27,034 nucleotides of DNA from Acanthaster planci (Eukaryota; Echinodermata; Asteroidea; Valvatida; Acanthasteridae). A model generated the notes under the pieces. That model had not been told where the DNA came from and did not search any database. It worked only from the letters and a program-made list of their open reading frames with translations. The stretch spans positions 1 through 27,034 of the forward strand of contig NW_019091850.1 in assembly GCF_001949145.1 (NCBI RefSeq), given 5' to 3'. A program made the position numbers and the translations under genes. Shown one piece after another: positions 10,701 through 21,800 of the stretch; within the stretch, counting starts at the first letter, position 1; each line of letters opens with the position of its first letter.

Positions 10701-12377
10701 CTTTTACGGGGTACTTGACGTCATTTGCTAGGCTTTTCAATAGCTAATCCGTCAGTGTCGTGTTTTGAATAATTGAATTAACCAGGTGTTGTAGGTTAAA
10801 ATTGTTTATTTGAAAAAAAAGGGTCTCACTGTTGAAACTATTTGGCTAATCTCTTGATCACATTTTCTATTCCTCCACACGAGTCTTCGTCTGCGTGGGA
10901 TCTTTGCACGTGCTTTCTAGACTGGGATGGAGGCTGTTTTCTACGCATTTTCCCTGAAAAGTCCTACATCGAGGAGCAAATTAAGCAAAATAATGTCGTG
11001 GCGCTCAACCCAATATCAGTGACCTCAGGCTTCCCTGACGCCAGTTGCCGTCCCTTGTGTCGCTACGTGGATCTGTATACATATCACAAGGGCAAGGTTC
11101 TTAGAGGCTCAAGAGATAAAAATTAGGGGTAGAATCTAATTTTACTGCATGTGGAAAAGGCGAAACACAAAAACTTGATTTCATTTGAGGCAAATCTTTT
11201 AGTTATAATCTGCAACAGTACAATTTTGTATTTAAACGCGTTCTGTTCAGTAAATTCCCTTCCACATTACTCCAACTTGCATCAAGAAAGCATACCTCCA
11301 TATTCCTGATGCAGTCCCTCTCCGTTCATTTTCTAATATATCTCCTCCACTGTCGTAATCATCATCATCCTTTTATCGATCGACCAGCCCAATTCCCCGG
11401 AGTATGAAGCCATCCTAGACCGTCATTTAACGCGGGAACGACCACCACATCATTAGCATAAAGGCTGTCGTTCACTGGTTTGGCATCGTTTCAACATGCT
11501 GCTCTTGCTATATTTGGTGAGGCCTATTGCTTGTTCTTGGGATGAATGGAATATTGTCATTTTCCAATTAATTTTTTATCCTCAAAAGGATTGATTTTAA
11601 ACACATCCCACTGAGACATAATGGGAAAGATTAACCATGGTATCCGGCATTTTAAGAAATGGCCTCATCACCATGGCAACTAAATAATTGTTCCTCGATC
11701 CCATGTGAATTCTTTTATTTATGCACGTTTAGTTGATATCCACCATTGCCGCAGTATTATTACCCATTGTCGACTAGACTTAACGAGGTTGAGCGGAAAG
11801 GAGTGTAGCTCAACGTTTGGAGTTGATGGGTTCGGCTTCGCAATCCATCAACATGGAGAGTGTTATTTGTTTTCAACAGCCGGAACAAAACTCTTATATC
11901 CTGAAGAAAGCCCCCCCCCCAGCGTTTATTTGAAATCATAAAATTACCACCACCATTTCTAAAACTGATGCCGGTAGTGATTCATGATTTCTTTCCCTGT
12001 TATTGTGTAGTTTAGTGAAGACCAATTGAACTCTGGACCTTCATTAATAGGCACTTGCTGCAGGTTGAAATGAATTAGTAGAGATAGACAACAAAGATTT
12101 TCCCAATCAAAATTAACATGGCAATTCAGAATCTTATATTGTCCTGTACGCATCTTCTGCTTCATTAAGGCAAGCTTACATTGAAAGAGAGAAACGGGAT
12201 GATGCCGTGCGATTTAGAGCAGGCGTGCGTGGTCGTTGTACCAGCCGTTTGAACACTGCTCATTTCAGTGGCATTGACGGTACTTGCACCCTGCCAGTTC
12301 ACGTCAGCAGCTAAGAGCAATCCGCACAATGTAACCCACACGCTGGTACTGGACGACAAAATTATGCAATGACAGTT
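7712..12377. other. Long non-coding stretch, no gene seen
   Basis: This 4.7-kb stretch has no exon I can support. The open frames are short, lack domains and show no codon bias like the channel exons. The only local repeat noted is a perfect 17-bp tandem duplication (TTCTTCTGAATCTCATT) at 8450-8466 and 8467-8483. A run of ten C bases lies near 11911. It could be intergenic DNA or a 5' intron of the channel gene. Confidence 0.45.
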
Positions 12378-12491
12378 AAGTTAGTTTGATATTGGACATG
12401 GGACATTCCCATTGGATTGTTCAGGGAATGTCAAGAAAAATCAGACATTCGCTGTACAAACCCGTGGGAATGTCCAATGTCAAGCTAACTT
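12378..12491. repeat. Small foldback element
   Basis: Arms at 12378-12398 and 12471-12491 are reverse complements over 21 bp with two mismatches (AAGTTAGTTTGATATTGGACA type). An inner hairpin pairs GACATTCCC (12402-12410) with GGGAATGTC (12424-12432). The layout fits a miniature hairpin transposon. It ends about 28 bp before a TATA box. Confidence 0.6.
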
Positions 12492-12518
12492 TACTGCCAT
12501 AATAATATGCAAGGTTTT

Positions 12519-12677
12519 TATAAATACAAGCCCAAACAAACGAAGGGCCGCGAGCAGTATTTGGCGCGCTGAGCTCAGGCGGCGCAGGCCGCGGACCATT
12601 GCAGACTGTGCATCTGCGCAGTGCGGACTGGACCGGTTATCATCACTGCCTCTGCGACACCGCATCACAGGAAGCGA
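12519..12677 (+). promoter_or_regulatory. Candidate core promoter and 5' non-coding exon
   Basis: TATAAATA at 12519-12526 is followed after about 30 bp by an initiator-like GCAGTATT. A GC- and CpG-rich block follows (12540-12677), unlike the AT-rich surroundings, and ends at a possible splice donor GA|GTAAAA (GT at 12678-12679). No other segment in the 14 kb upstream of the channel coding exon has this combination. The link to the channel gene is inference: the splice from here to 14713 would span about 2 kb and cannot be proved from sequence. Confidence 0.3.
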
Positions 12678-12679
12678 GT

Positions 12680-14712
12680 AAAAATGCACGGAAAATGCCA
12701 AGGGCACCTCAGTGCAAATGGAAAACACATACAAGATATCAATAACTTTTTTTGCAAATTTATGACGTTAAACGCGTATGCTGGCAATGGAAGACATTTT
12801 TTTCTTCCAGCGCTAAAGTCAGCGTTAATGTACCAAATATATCATTGAATCTTTAACTTGTCAGTGTTTCTTGTATTATTTTATTTGGGGCTTTAATTTT
12901 GATCTGATGTCAACATGGTTCTTCATACATACTCCATTTTTTCCAGTGAAGAGACTGAAGTAGCCTCCCTTGTACAAATTCGGTACATGAATAGATTTTC
13001 ATCAGACAGTGGACAGACTGCCAGTGTACTGGTATCTTCTGTCTCCACTCCCCCCCCCAACACACCCATACCTGTTTAACATACAAATGTGGACATTCCT
13101 TTGTTCTCCTGTGGTTAAGGTAAATGCTCCTTTTTCTCCCACTAGGGTAACTCCTTAATTTCGAGCTGGATTTTTGATTATTATTTCCTGTAGTGTTCCT
13201 CTTCATCTTGCCACAGGTAACCTTGACCCCAAAATGCCTCTAAAGCTGTTTTTCAGAGAGGGGGAAACATTGTGTGGACGTGTGCAAGTCCACACAACGC
13301 CATTGCACCCTACATTATGTGGACTTCTTTTGTGCAGAGGTCCACGCCATGTATGCCACGCCTGCCCATGATGTGTGTTTCATACCACACCTCGGTCTAA
13401 AATGTAAAATAAGAAAGAAACTTTTCAGGTTGTGTTAATAATTGAACTGTTTTAATTCAACCTATAGCTATAGTTTTCAACAAGCAATTCAGTATATTCA
13501 AAGGAACGCTTTTTAGTTTTCCTAGATCCAGTTGCTGTTCACTGTTCTCATCATGTGAGGGCGCTGTAACCAGTCAAAATTTTCGAGTGCCAGCACCTTT
13601 AATTTTAACCGGGCAACGATTTTTTTTTTATAAACTAACACAGGCGAAATCCGATTTGAATAAGGGCTATAATCGTGGCTCTTGGGGATTTCTTTTGTCA
13701 AACGAAAGTAAAGCCCGACATTTCAACAGGAGATGCTTCTACGAGGCATGAAGACTAGTCTCCTCTTAAGAAGAACCATTTTCCCATAGGAAAGTACTTG
13801 CGTATCTCCAGACAGTAATTTGTGTGATACACTACCTGGGCACTAGAATCTGGAATTTAAGCGCTTTTGATGCCTTGGCGCACATCCAATTTACACTGAC
13901 GCAAAGTTCATGTACTAGCCCATAGAGCTATGACAATTAATATGGCTTTATGATTCTAGCCTAAAATATTACCAACCTCTTGCTGGTTCCTTAAGTGGGG
14001 GGTTGACCCCCAAACCCCCTTCCCCAGTATCTGCGGCCGTATCCATTTTAGTGATGAAATCGTTCGCGCTTGAAAATTCTTTTCTGAATTTATACTCCTG
14101 AAATTGAGCATACACGGAATTACAGCTCTTTCGACCATGGGCACCTAGCCATAGTTGCAGCACAAGCGTACCTCTACCGTGCGCATAGAGTTTGGCACTG
14201 TGGAACTGCTGCGCGCGCAAATCATGAAGCCTGCACAAAACCGATTGCTGCCCTCTCCATTTCATGGAGAAACATAGCTCGATTAGCTTGCTAACGGGAA
14301 GTAAAGTCTACAACGTATTTCCTGTAGACTGAATTCATCACAATAAAAATGAAAATAACTTCTGCATGGCAGAAGCAAGGGGGATAAATTTGCCTGGAGC
14401 TCGGGGATAGGATAACCTGGAGAGAGACAGAAATAAAGGGCCTAGGGGATACTTTCACCTGGGTAATTCTGTCCCCCATATTATTTTGACGGGAGACAGA
14501 ATTTACCGTCTATACTGGCCTGCATGGCCAGCTACCAAGATATGATTAAGTAAGAGGGCTAGTCGGTATTCTTTGGTCATAAAGATGGTAGATTTTTGTA
14601 GCATTTGTCTATAAAACACACCGAAGTCTCTTTTCCTATTTGCAGGGTAACTCTCAATGTAAGTGTTCCTCTGTGTTGATTTTAAGAATTTTCATTTTGA
14701 CTCTTTGTGCAG
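12680..14712. other. Non-coding sequence upstream of first coding exon (possible 5' intron)
   Basis: No exon is supported. A perfect 10-bp stem with an 8-bp loop is present at 13270-13297 (TTGTGTGGAC and its complement). The pyrimidine-rich acceptor TTTTGACTCTTTGTGCAG ends the stretch at 14712, so at least the last part is probably intron. A second acceptor-like site (TTTTCCTATTTGCAG) ends at 14645. Confidence 0.45.
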
Positions 14713-15831
14713 ATTGCAAAAAGACTATTAACAAGGAGAGGCAGCATCGCACCAATATGAGGTCCTCAAGGAGCACGACACCTCCGCACCCAAACCCAAA
14801 CCCACCTCCTCCCTATCCAGTGAGAGATGGCACTGTTGCTGGTAGTTTCAAGCCCTCGATGGGACAGACAAATCTCGGGTTCACCCCGGACGTCCACCAG
14901 CCAGTTCCAACCGTGCCGGACGCCGACCGGGCCTCGTCCCTCATCTCCGGCGTCAGTAGCATCCCGCTGCAGCTGTTCAGCGAGGGCAACCGCCTGACGG
15001 CCAAGGAGCGGCAATTTCTGGAGGCTGCCGAGCGCGGCGACAAGGCCACCGTGGAGCGCTGCGTTCTGCCCCCGAACTCGGTCAACGTCAATGTGACCAA
15101 CATCCTTGGCCGCAGTGCCCTTCAGATGGCGGTGGACAACGAGAATGTGGAGATCGTGGAGCTCCTCCTCAAGCAGGACAAGGTGGAGATCGGGGACGCC
15201 CTGCTGTACGCCATACGCGAGGGCGTGTACAAGATGGTGGAAATGATGGTCAACCATCCCAGCATCACCCGCAACATGCTCGGGGAGGGCTGGAGCAGCG
15301 CCCATTTCAAAAAGGGCCAGGAGAGCTCGGATTACTCTTACGACATCTCGCCCGTCATCCTGGCCGCCCACTGCAACCAGTTCGAGATCCTGCAGCTGCT
15401 GCTGACCCGGGGCGCCACCATCTCCAAGCCTCACCCTTGCATCTGTAAGTGCGACACCTGTACAGAGAAGCAGCTGGAGGACAGCCTGCGCTACTCCCTG
15501 CATCGGATCAACACCTTTAAGGCTCTGGCCAGTCCGGCCTGGATATCTCTGACCAGCAGCGATCCAATCCTGACGGCCTTCAAGCTAAGTTGGGAGCTCC
15601 AGCACCTGGCTATGCGGGAAAATGAGTTCAAGGACATGTACATGCAGCTGAACGAGCAGACCAAGACCTTTAGCGTGGACCTGCTGGAGCAGTGCCGGAG
15701 CTCTGAGGAGGTGAACGCCGTGCTGAATAAAGAGAGCGAGTCGGATGACGAAATCTTGGATGACGACATCAATGGTGGACGACTTTCCTTAGCCAGACTT
15801 CGCCTTGCCCTTNAAATACGAACAGAAGCAG
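14713..15831 (+). CDS. TRPC: TRPC exon with start codon: ankyrin repeats, zinc site, TRP_2 region
   Basis: The exon follows acceptor TTTGTGCAG (14712) and ends at donor CAG|GTAAGG (15832). The chosen start is ATG 14757 (A at -3), the first ATG in frame; the frame is open upstream to 14640, so a start in an earlier exon is possible. Residues 1-40 are low-complexity with a His/Pro-rich run ([15 protein letters not shown]). Ankyrin-type helices start near residues 82 ([10 protein letters not shown]), 118 ([21 protein letters not shown]), 147 ([10 protein letters not shown]) and 196 ([21 protein letters not shown]). H226, C230, C232 and C235 form the zinc motif known from TRPC structures. [21 protein letters not shown] is typical TRP_2. 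An acidic run ([12 protein letters not shown]) precedes [14 protein letters not shown], where the 'n' breaks the frame. Confidence 0.93.
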
Positions 15832-18800
15832 GTAAGGTACAGGATCCCTTCAGTGAATCAAATGATATCCCTTGGATTTATTATATCTCGTCTTGGTTGC
15901 AAGACGTCTTCAGCAGCGCGAGGTTTCAGCGCACGCAGTCATCAGACTGTACACATGTACAGCCATTCATCGAAGCGGGTGCCCTGTATACGTGCAGTGA
16001 ATCCCTTGTGTCTTATGACCATGCACCATGAAACATCACGCTACCGTTTTGCAACCAAGACGATCATTACTCCAGGGAAGAGAACAGATCTTGCAAGCAA
16101 CCAGGAATTTCTAAACATGTCCTGAGATTCTAATGATTGATTATTACCTTGGTTTGAAGAACTTGAATAGTGAACTCTACCTGGTATGTCTGGGGCCCTT
16201 ACCAGTTCTGGTTCTGGTTCTATACTGCGCAAACACCTCCTCAGTGGTTATCACGCGCAGGTCGGAGTGAGGGACATAGTGGCTAAATTTTAAAGTGAGC
16301 TTTTTGTACAAGGTTGAGGAGGTCCAAATGTTCAATCCTACTTTTAAATGTCTTGACATCAGGAGCAGATCGTATGCTAGGTGGTAGCAGGTTCCATTCC
16401 CTTATTGTCCTTGGAAAGAGATAGTATTGGTAACAAAGTTTGTTGAAGTTTGGGGATTAATGCTGTAGGGACCAGTGTTCTGTCTTGTTGCGTAGGTATT
16501 GGTTCCACCAGGTGCTGGCAGATTTGATGGCGTAATATTGTGGATTTCCTTGTAAATTGCAGTGAGTCGAAGTCGATTTCTGCGGAGCTCCAGAGTGTCC
16601 CATTTTAAAGAAGACATCATTGGACGCTCGAGATCTGTTTGTAGTCATGACAAACGAAGCGGGCTACCCTACGTTGTACTTTCTCCAGGGTGATCTTGTT
16701 GTTATTGTGAAAAGGATCCCATATAGCCCCACAATATTCAAGTTTGGGTCTGACAAGGGCCTTGTAGGCATCCTCTTTGACCGATTTACAACAAGCATGG
16801 AGATTTCTTTTGAGAGGACCAAGCGTTCTGGTTGCTTTGCTAGACACTTGGTTAATATGCCTTGCCCAGCTTAAATCTTTGCTTAGTTCAACTCCCAGAT
16901 ATGGATGATGGTTGACTGCAAGCAGAGTATGATACCCATTTTGTATGTCGAGAAGAATGGTTTAGTCTTGTGCATGGTATGACACTTGGTTGTACTGAAA
17001 GACATCTTCCACGAATGCCCCAATCACAGAGAGTGTCTAGATCTTTTTGAAGAGATGAACTGTCTTCTGGTGTTTTTATCTCTCTATAAATCATAGCGTC
17101 GTCTGCAAAAAGGCGGACTCTAGACAAAGCTACGTTTGGCATGTCATTGATGTACAACATGAAAAGCAAGGGACCCATCACAGTCCCCTGGGGTACACCT
17201 GAGGACACTGAAGTTTCGTCTGACGTCTCGCCCTCCTGCAAGATTCGTTGGTTTCTTCTTGTCAGGAAGATCTCAAACCACTTCAGGTGGCTGCTGTGTA
17301 CTCCAATATGTCTGAGCTTGTACAATAGTCGCTTCTGAGGGCTTCACTGAAGTCTAGTATGATCAAGTCAGTCTGGCTTTTGTTGTCAAGTGACTTGGAA
17401 AGATCATCGATAAGTCCAGCCAGTGGTGTATCACATGATCGACCGAGTCTGAAACCATGTTGGTGATTTGTAAGTACTTTGCGAGAGTCGATGTGGTCCC
17501 TGATGCGCTGGTGGATTATATGATCAAGAATCTTGCATGGAATGGAAGTCAGTGAGATTGGGCGATAGTTTGCTGGATTTGCTCTGTCGCCTTTTTTTGG
17601 ATATGGGAACTATTTTGGCGTTCGACCAGACTTCCGGGAGTTCCCCGCTGTCAATAGACTTCTGGAAAGTCTTTCGAAAGACTGGAGCTTAGCTTGCTGA
17701 AGAACTCTTTAGAATCCTTGCTGGTATCTGGTCAGGTCCCGACGCTTTCTTTGGTTTTATTTCTTTCAGTAGTTTTCTAACCTCGTTTGTAGTTATCGTG
17801 AGAGCTGCAATTTTTGCAATTAGTTTTGAATTCAGTGGTGGAGGGTCGCTAAGATTTTCTTTGGTGTAAACTGAGCAGAACTGCTCGTTTGACACTTTAG
17901 CCTTGTCCACTGCTGAAGATACTGTGCGTCCCATCGATGTTAGGCTTGAGATTCCAAACACTTCTTGGTCCATTTTATTGATATAATTCTAGAAGGGCTT
18001 TGTGTCTTCCGATTTTAGGCTCTCCCCTGTCACATCATGGATGTATTCTTGGTGTGCTTTCTTGACTTGTCTATCAATTGACCGCGGTAGTTTCTTGAAG
18101 TCTACTCAAGCAGAAGCTGACCAAGATTTCCTTGCCCGATTATAGAGTCTCTGTTTTTTTCCTTATTGCACACCTAACTGAAGAGTTTAACCATGGCAGA
18201 TTGTGTCAAGTGGAACTCATTTTTGAAGGAATAAAACGATCCATAGTCTTGACAAGTACCTGTTTGAAATCTAGCCATAATGTATTTATATCTGTTGATA
18301 CTACATGGTCTTCTGTTAACTTCGCGTCAAATGCTGATATGAGTTCATCTATCCCAACAAAGTCTGCATTTTTGTAGAAGAAGATCTTCCTTTTTGGCGG
18401 TCTAGTTACTTAAGCCGATATGTCAGCTTGAACAATAACAGCATCATGGTCACTTATTCCTGCTGTTACATCACAACTTTCTACAAAGGAGGGATGACTA
18501 ACAAAACACAGGTCAAGGATGTTTCTATCTTTGGTAGATTTGTCAACTGTTTGGGTAAGGTAAAAATCACTTGCGAAGTCCAACATTATCTTGCTGCATG
18601 TTGAATTTCTTCCTCCGGTACGTTAGGAAATGGCAGTCCAGTCCATATCAGGGAGGTTAAAATCTCCCAGTAACCATACAGAAGCTGTCTTCGGGATTCT
18701 GGATAGGGACTTTTCCAGTTCTTTCAAGTGTTCCTATCCTGAAGATGGAGGGCGATAGATTGCTCCAATGTATGTCAGTTTCAACCCCTTGATATGAATA

Positions 18801-21800
18801 CTAACCCAAAGCACCTCGCAGTTTGTGTCGAGGTCTTTTTCTTCAGTGTCAATATACGTATTCTTAATGGCGATAAAAACTCCCCCATGAAAATCCCCTT
18901 ATCTATCTTTCCTAAACACTTGGTAAAATCTAGGGAAATTTCCTCAGCGGCAGTGTCTCTACTTACCACGATTCTATACCGATTATCACGTCTGGGTTCT
19001 CCTGCTCTATAAAAGCCGGAAATCTATCTTTCTTTGCCCTGATGGGCTGGCAGTTGAAGCTAAGAATTTTCCATGTTTCTTGTCTTTTATTCGTCTTCTT
19101 GGGCTTTGCAGTAGCCCCAAATTACTGCTAGCTTCATTGAAATTACGCTCTAGGATGGGACTGGATGTCCTCAGTGTAGGTGAAACCAAATTGAAAACAA
19201 CATCAGACTTCACAAATAAGCTGAGATCATCAGAACTGTTTGACAAATTGATGCTTGAATTACTGAAATATGAAGAGTCGAAGTTCGGAAGACCACAGTT
19301 GCAGCCTTCCCATTTGTATGTTGGATGCTCAGTGAGTACATTATAGATGTATTCATTTATGCCAATGCAGTTTCTGTGAAACCACGAGACACATCCCTTG
19401 CATTCTGTTGGCTGTTGGCCGTACTTACCTGCCTTATCACATACCACGCGTGGATAATTGGGTCGGCATGAGCCTGGATTCACTGCTACCTCTCCAGCTA
19501 GCACAAGGATTAGTAACTTGCAGGTTTTTATGAGACGTCAGTTTAAAGTTAACTTTAGCCGGAAGTCTCCCATTCATAGCTGCAGGTCTGCTGGATGACT
19601 GCAAACCTATAGCAATGTGGAGCAAAATCACCCGGTCTTCAATGAACATGTAGGCCTAGTTTATGGCCTTGGGTATGTTCAAGGGGTGCCATCCAGTGCT
19701 CAAAAATATCAAGTCCAGTATTTCTGGTGATGGCTTATTCATAAGAATCTGGCACAGTATCGGCAGTATAACAGTGATCTGCAGTGTTTTGTGTTGCTCA
19801 GATGCCATGTTGATTGCTCGAAATTTGGGGAAGTCCAAATAAGTAGTAGGCCTAATCCCGATAAAAATGAGGTGATAAGAATACACACAACGGCGATACT
19901 AGTTGAGTTTAAAGTCTGTTAAAATATACCAAACCAAATGAAACAAAATTCACGAAGTAAAATCCAAATTTTGCAGCAAAACACGAGAGTTAAAAAGATG
20001 GCCGCTCATTTAAAGATGGCTGCCGTCTGACTTCAAAACCGCGGGAAATACAAAATGAATAAAATCGGCGAAATGACGATAAAAATGCACGAGTCCGCAA
20101 GACCACTTCAATCAAAATGATTAAGGAACATCCAGACATAAAAAATATACTTCAAAATTGGCGAAATAGTGGTAAAAAGGACTAAGAAACTAAGTAAACA
20201 CGGAGCTAAAAATGTCCCGTCATTATGATTATTGATGTTTTTTCTTGTACACAGTTCGTGGCCCATCCAAACACTCAGCAGGTATTGTCGTCCATCTGGT
20301 ACGAGGGTTTACCGGGCTGGCGGGGCAGCAATGTCCTCATCAAAATCCTGCTCTGCGTTGCCGTCCTGTTTATGATGCCTATCGATGCCTTGGCCTACTT
20401 GTTCTTTCCTAAGACGCGCTTGGGTCAGATGATGCGCTCTCCCTTTATGAAGTTCATGCACCACAGCTCCTCCTTCGTCATTTTCCTGGCGTTGCTGGTG
20501 CTGCTATCAGCTAAGGTGGCCGGGTCCAACGAGAGACGGGGCCGGCCGCCGGACGTCGTCGAGGCCCTCATCTTCGTCTGGGTCATAGGTAGGTGCAAAG
20601 ACTCCGAGTGACCGATTCAATCGATCCAAGAAGACGGGGACACCCCAAACGCGCGAGCACAGATTGGCACGTGTGTGTCCGCCCCGAGCGGGACCAAGAG
20701 AGGGCGCCTTTTTCACAAACGAGTATGAAAACAAAATAAACACTCCCCACCAGCACAGGTCTTGGGGTCCGTGTACATACCGTCCAGTTATTTACTGTTT
20801 GAAAATTGTATAAAGGAAAAACAAAAACTAACCTGTTAGTCTTTACTGTTTTTAGTAAGGGCCTACGCATTGAAGGAAGAACTTAACCTTTACTGTTTTT
20901 CTTTTTTTAATCCAAACAACGAAAAGGGGAAAACTATCCTTTTACTGTTGTCTGTTTTTGAATCAATAAAAATTAACAAAAAATTCTTTACTGTTTACCA
21001 ACGCTTTTTCTCCGAAAACAAAAACGCTTTGTGTTTCCTTGAAGCAGTTTTCAAACGGTAATTGATTGGATGGTATGTAGACGGACCCTTCGGTCACTGT
21101 GGGCCCTACAATTCTTTCACTCTTGTTTGATCGCAAAACGGACGTTGAAAAACCAGTCGTTTTTCAATGTGAAAAAGTAAAACAAAAATTGATAAACCAG
21201 ATATTTATTGATTTGCCATTTGAATAAAAAAAATTTTATCTCATTTTACATTTTCAAATTTAAAAGCGAACACTCGTTTTGTGTTTCGTTTTTTCAATGT
21301 GAAATCGAATAACATAATCTATCGATGCACTTTTTAAAAACATAAAACAGCAAGAATATAAAAAACAACTCTGTTTTTAATGTTACAATATAAGACACGT
21401 CTTTATGTAGAATTGTCACCTGTTAAATTAAATGAATAAATATGGCTGAAATAGAGGGTTGTACGATGAATCTGTTGCTTCCAAAGTAAACAGAAGAGAA
21501 GCAACCCACAGAAAGTTCTCACAATCTAACAAGCAGCAGCTATCTTATCGGAAGTGTGCAGGCGATACTATCCACAAGAATCGGGATCGTATAAAATTGC
21601 TTTTCTTTGCCTTTTTTCGGCATGATTATCTCAGATATTGCGTGGACTGTTTAAAAGATGCTGCATCTCCCAGCCTTGACGTCATACCTCATATTTATTA
21701 TCTATTTCGACCGTCACCCAGCGTCCAGCTGGGAAGGGCAACTGCGCTTCACGAATTTTGAAAAGGAAATGCGTGACAGCAATGAGCATTATGCGTTTCT

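Larger units (their letters stand above)
16150..19640 (-). mobile_element. Inactivated CR1/L2-type non-LTR retrotransposon with 2A-like motif and PHD finger
   Basis: Read on the minus strand, one damaged copy shows in order: a 2A-like peptide (about 19455-19520), a PHD-type zinc finger, an AP-type endonuclease (GDFN at 18656-18667, SDHD at 18443-18454), a reverse transcriptase ([25 protein letters not shown] at 17098-17109), and the C-terminal region of such RTs ([30 protein letters not shown]). These domains place it in the Jockey/CR1 group of APE-type elements, where 2A-like N-termini are known in marine invertebrates. Several stops and frameshifts make it non-coding now. Both ends are approximate. 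Similarity may continue 5' to about 20040. I saw no poly(A) tail at the 3' end, which is usual for CR1-type elements. Confidence 0.85.
15832..20254 (+). other. TRPC intron 1
   Basis: The intron (4423 bp, phase 0) runs from GTAAGG to TTCTTGTACACAG. Exon ends KYEQKQ and FVAHPNTQQ join into the conserved TRPC motif KYE-K-FVAHPN-QQ, which confirms both splice sites. Most of the intron is an antisense non-LTR retrotransposon (about 16150-19640). The flanks 15832-16149 and 19641-20254 show no other gene. Confidence 0.9.

Noticed and set aside
10842-11126. 94-residue + frame with a protein-like end (DLYTYHKGKVLRGS)
   Set aside because: No family recognised, no splice context, and codon use unlike the channel exons. 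Kept out as unsupported.
12910-13206. 98-residue basic, Trp-rich minus-strand frame
   Set aside because: No domain and no transcription signal. The Gly/Trp run comes from a C-rich tract near 13050.
14766-15503. 245-residue open frame on the minus strand opposite the ankyrin exon
   Set aside because: It is the antisense shadow of a GC-rich, codon-biased exon. The + strand matches TRPC throughout, and the antisense product is repetitive Leu/Val/His-rich sequence without a domain.
15832-16031. Continuation of the first TRPC frame past 15831 (XIRTEAGK...)
   Set aside because: It results from the surplus 'n' at 15813 and reads into the intron. The donor CAG|GTAAGG and the exon 2 match show that the exon ends at 15831.
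16620-19346. + strand open frames within intron 1
   Set aside because: They are antisense to the retrotransposon's PHD, endonuclease and RT segments and carry no domain of their own.
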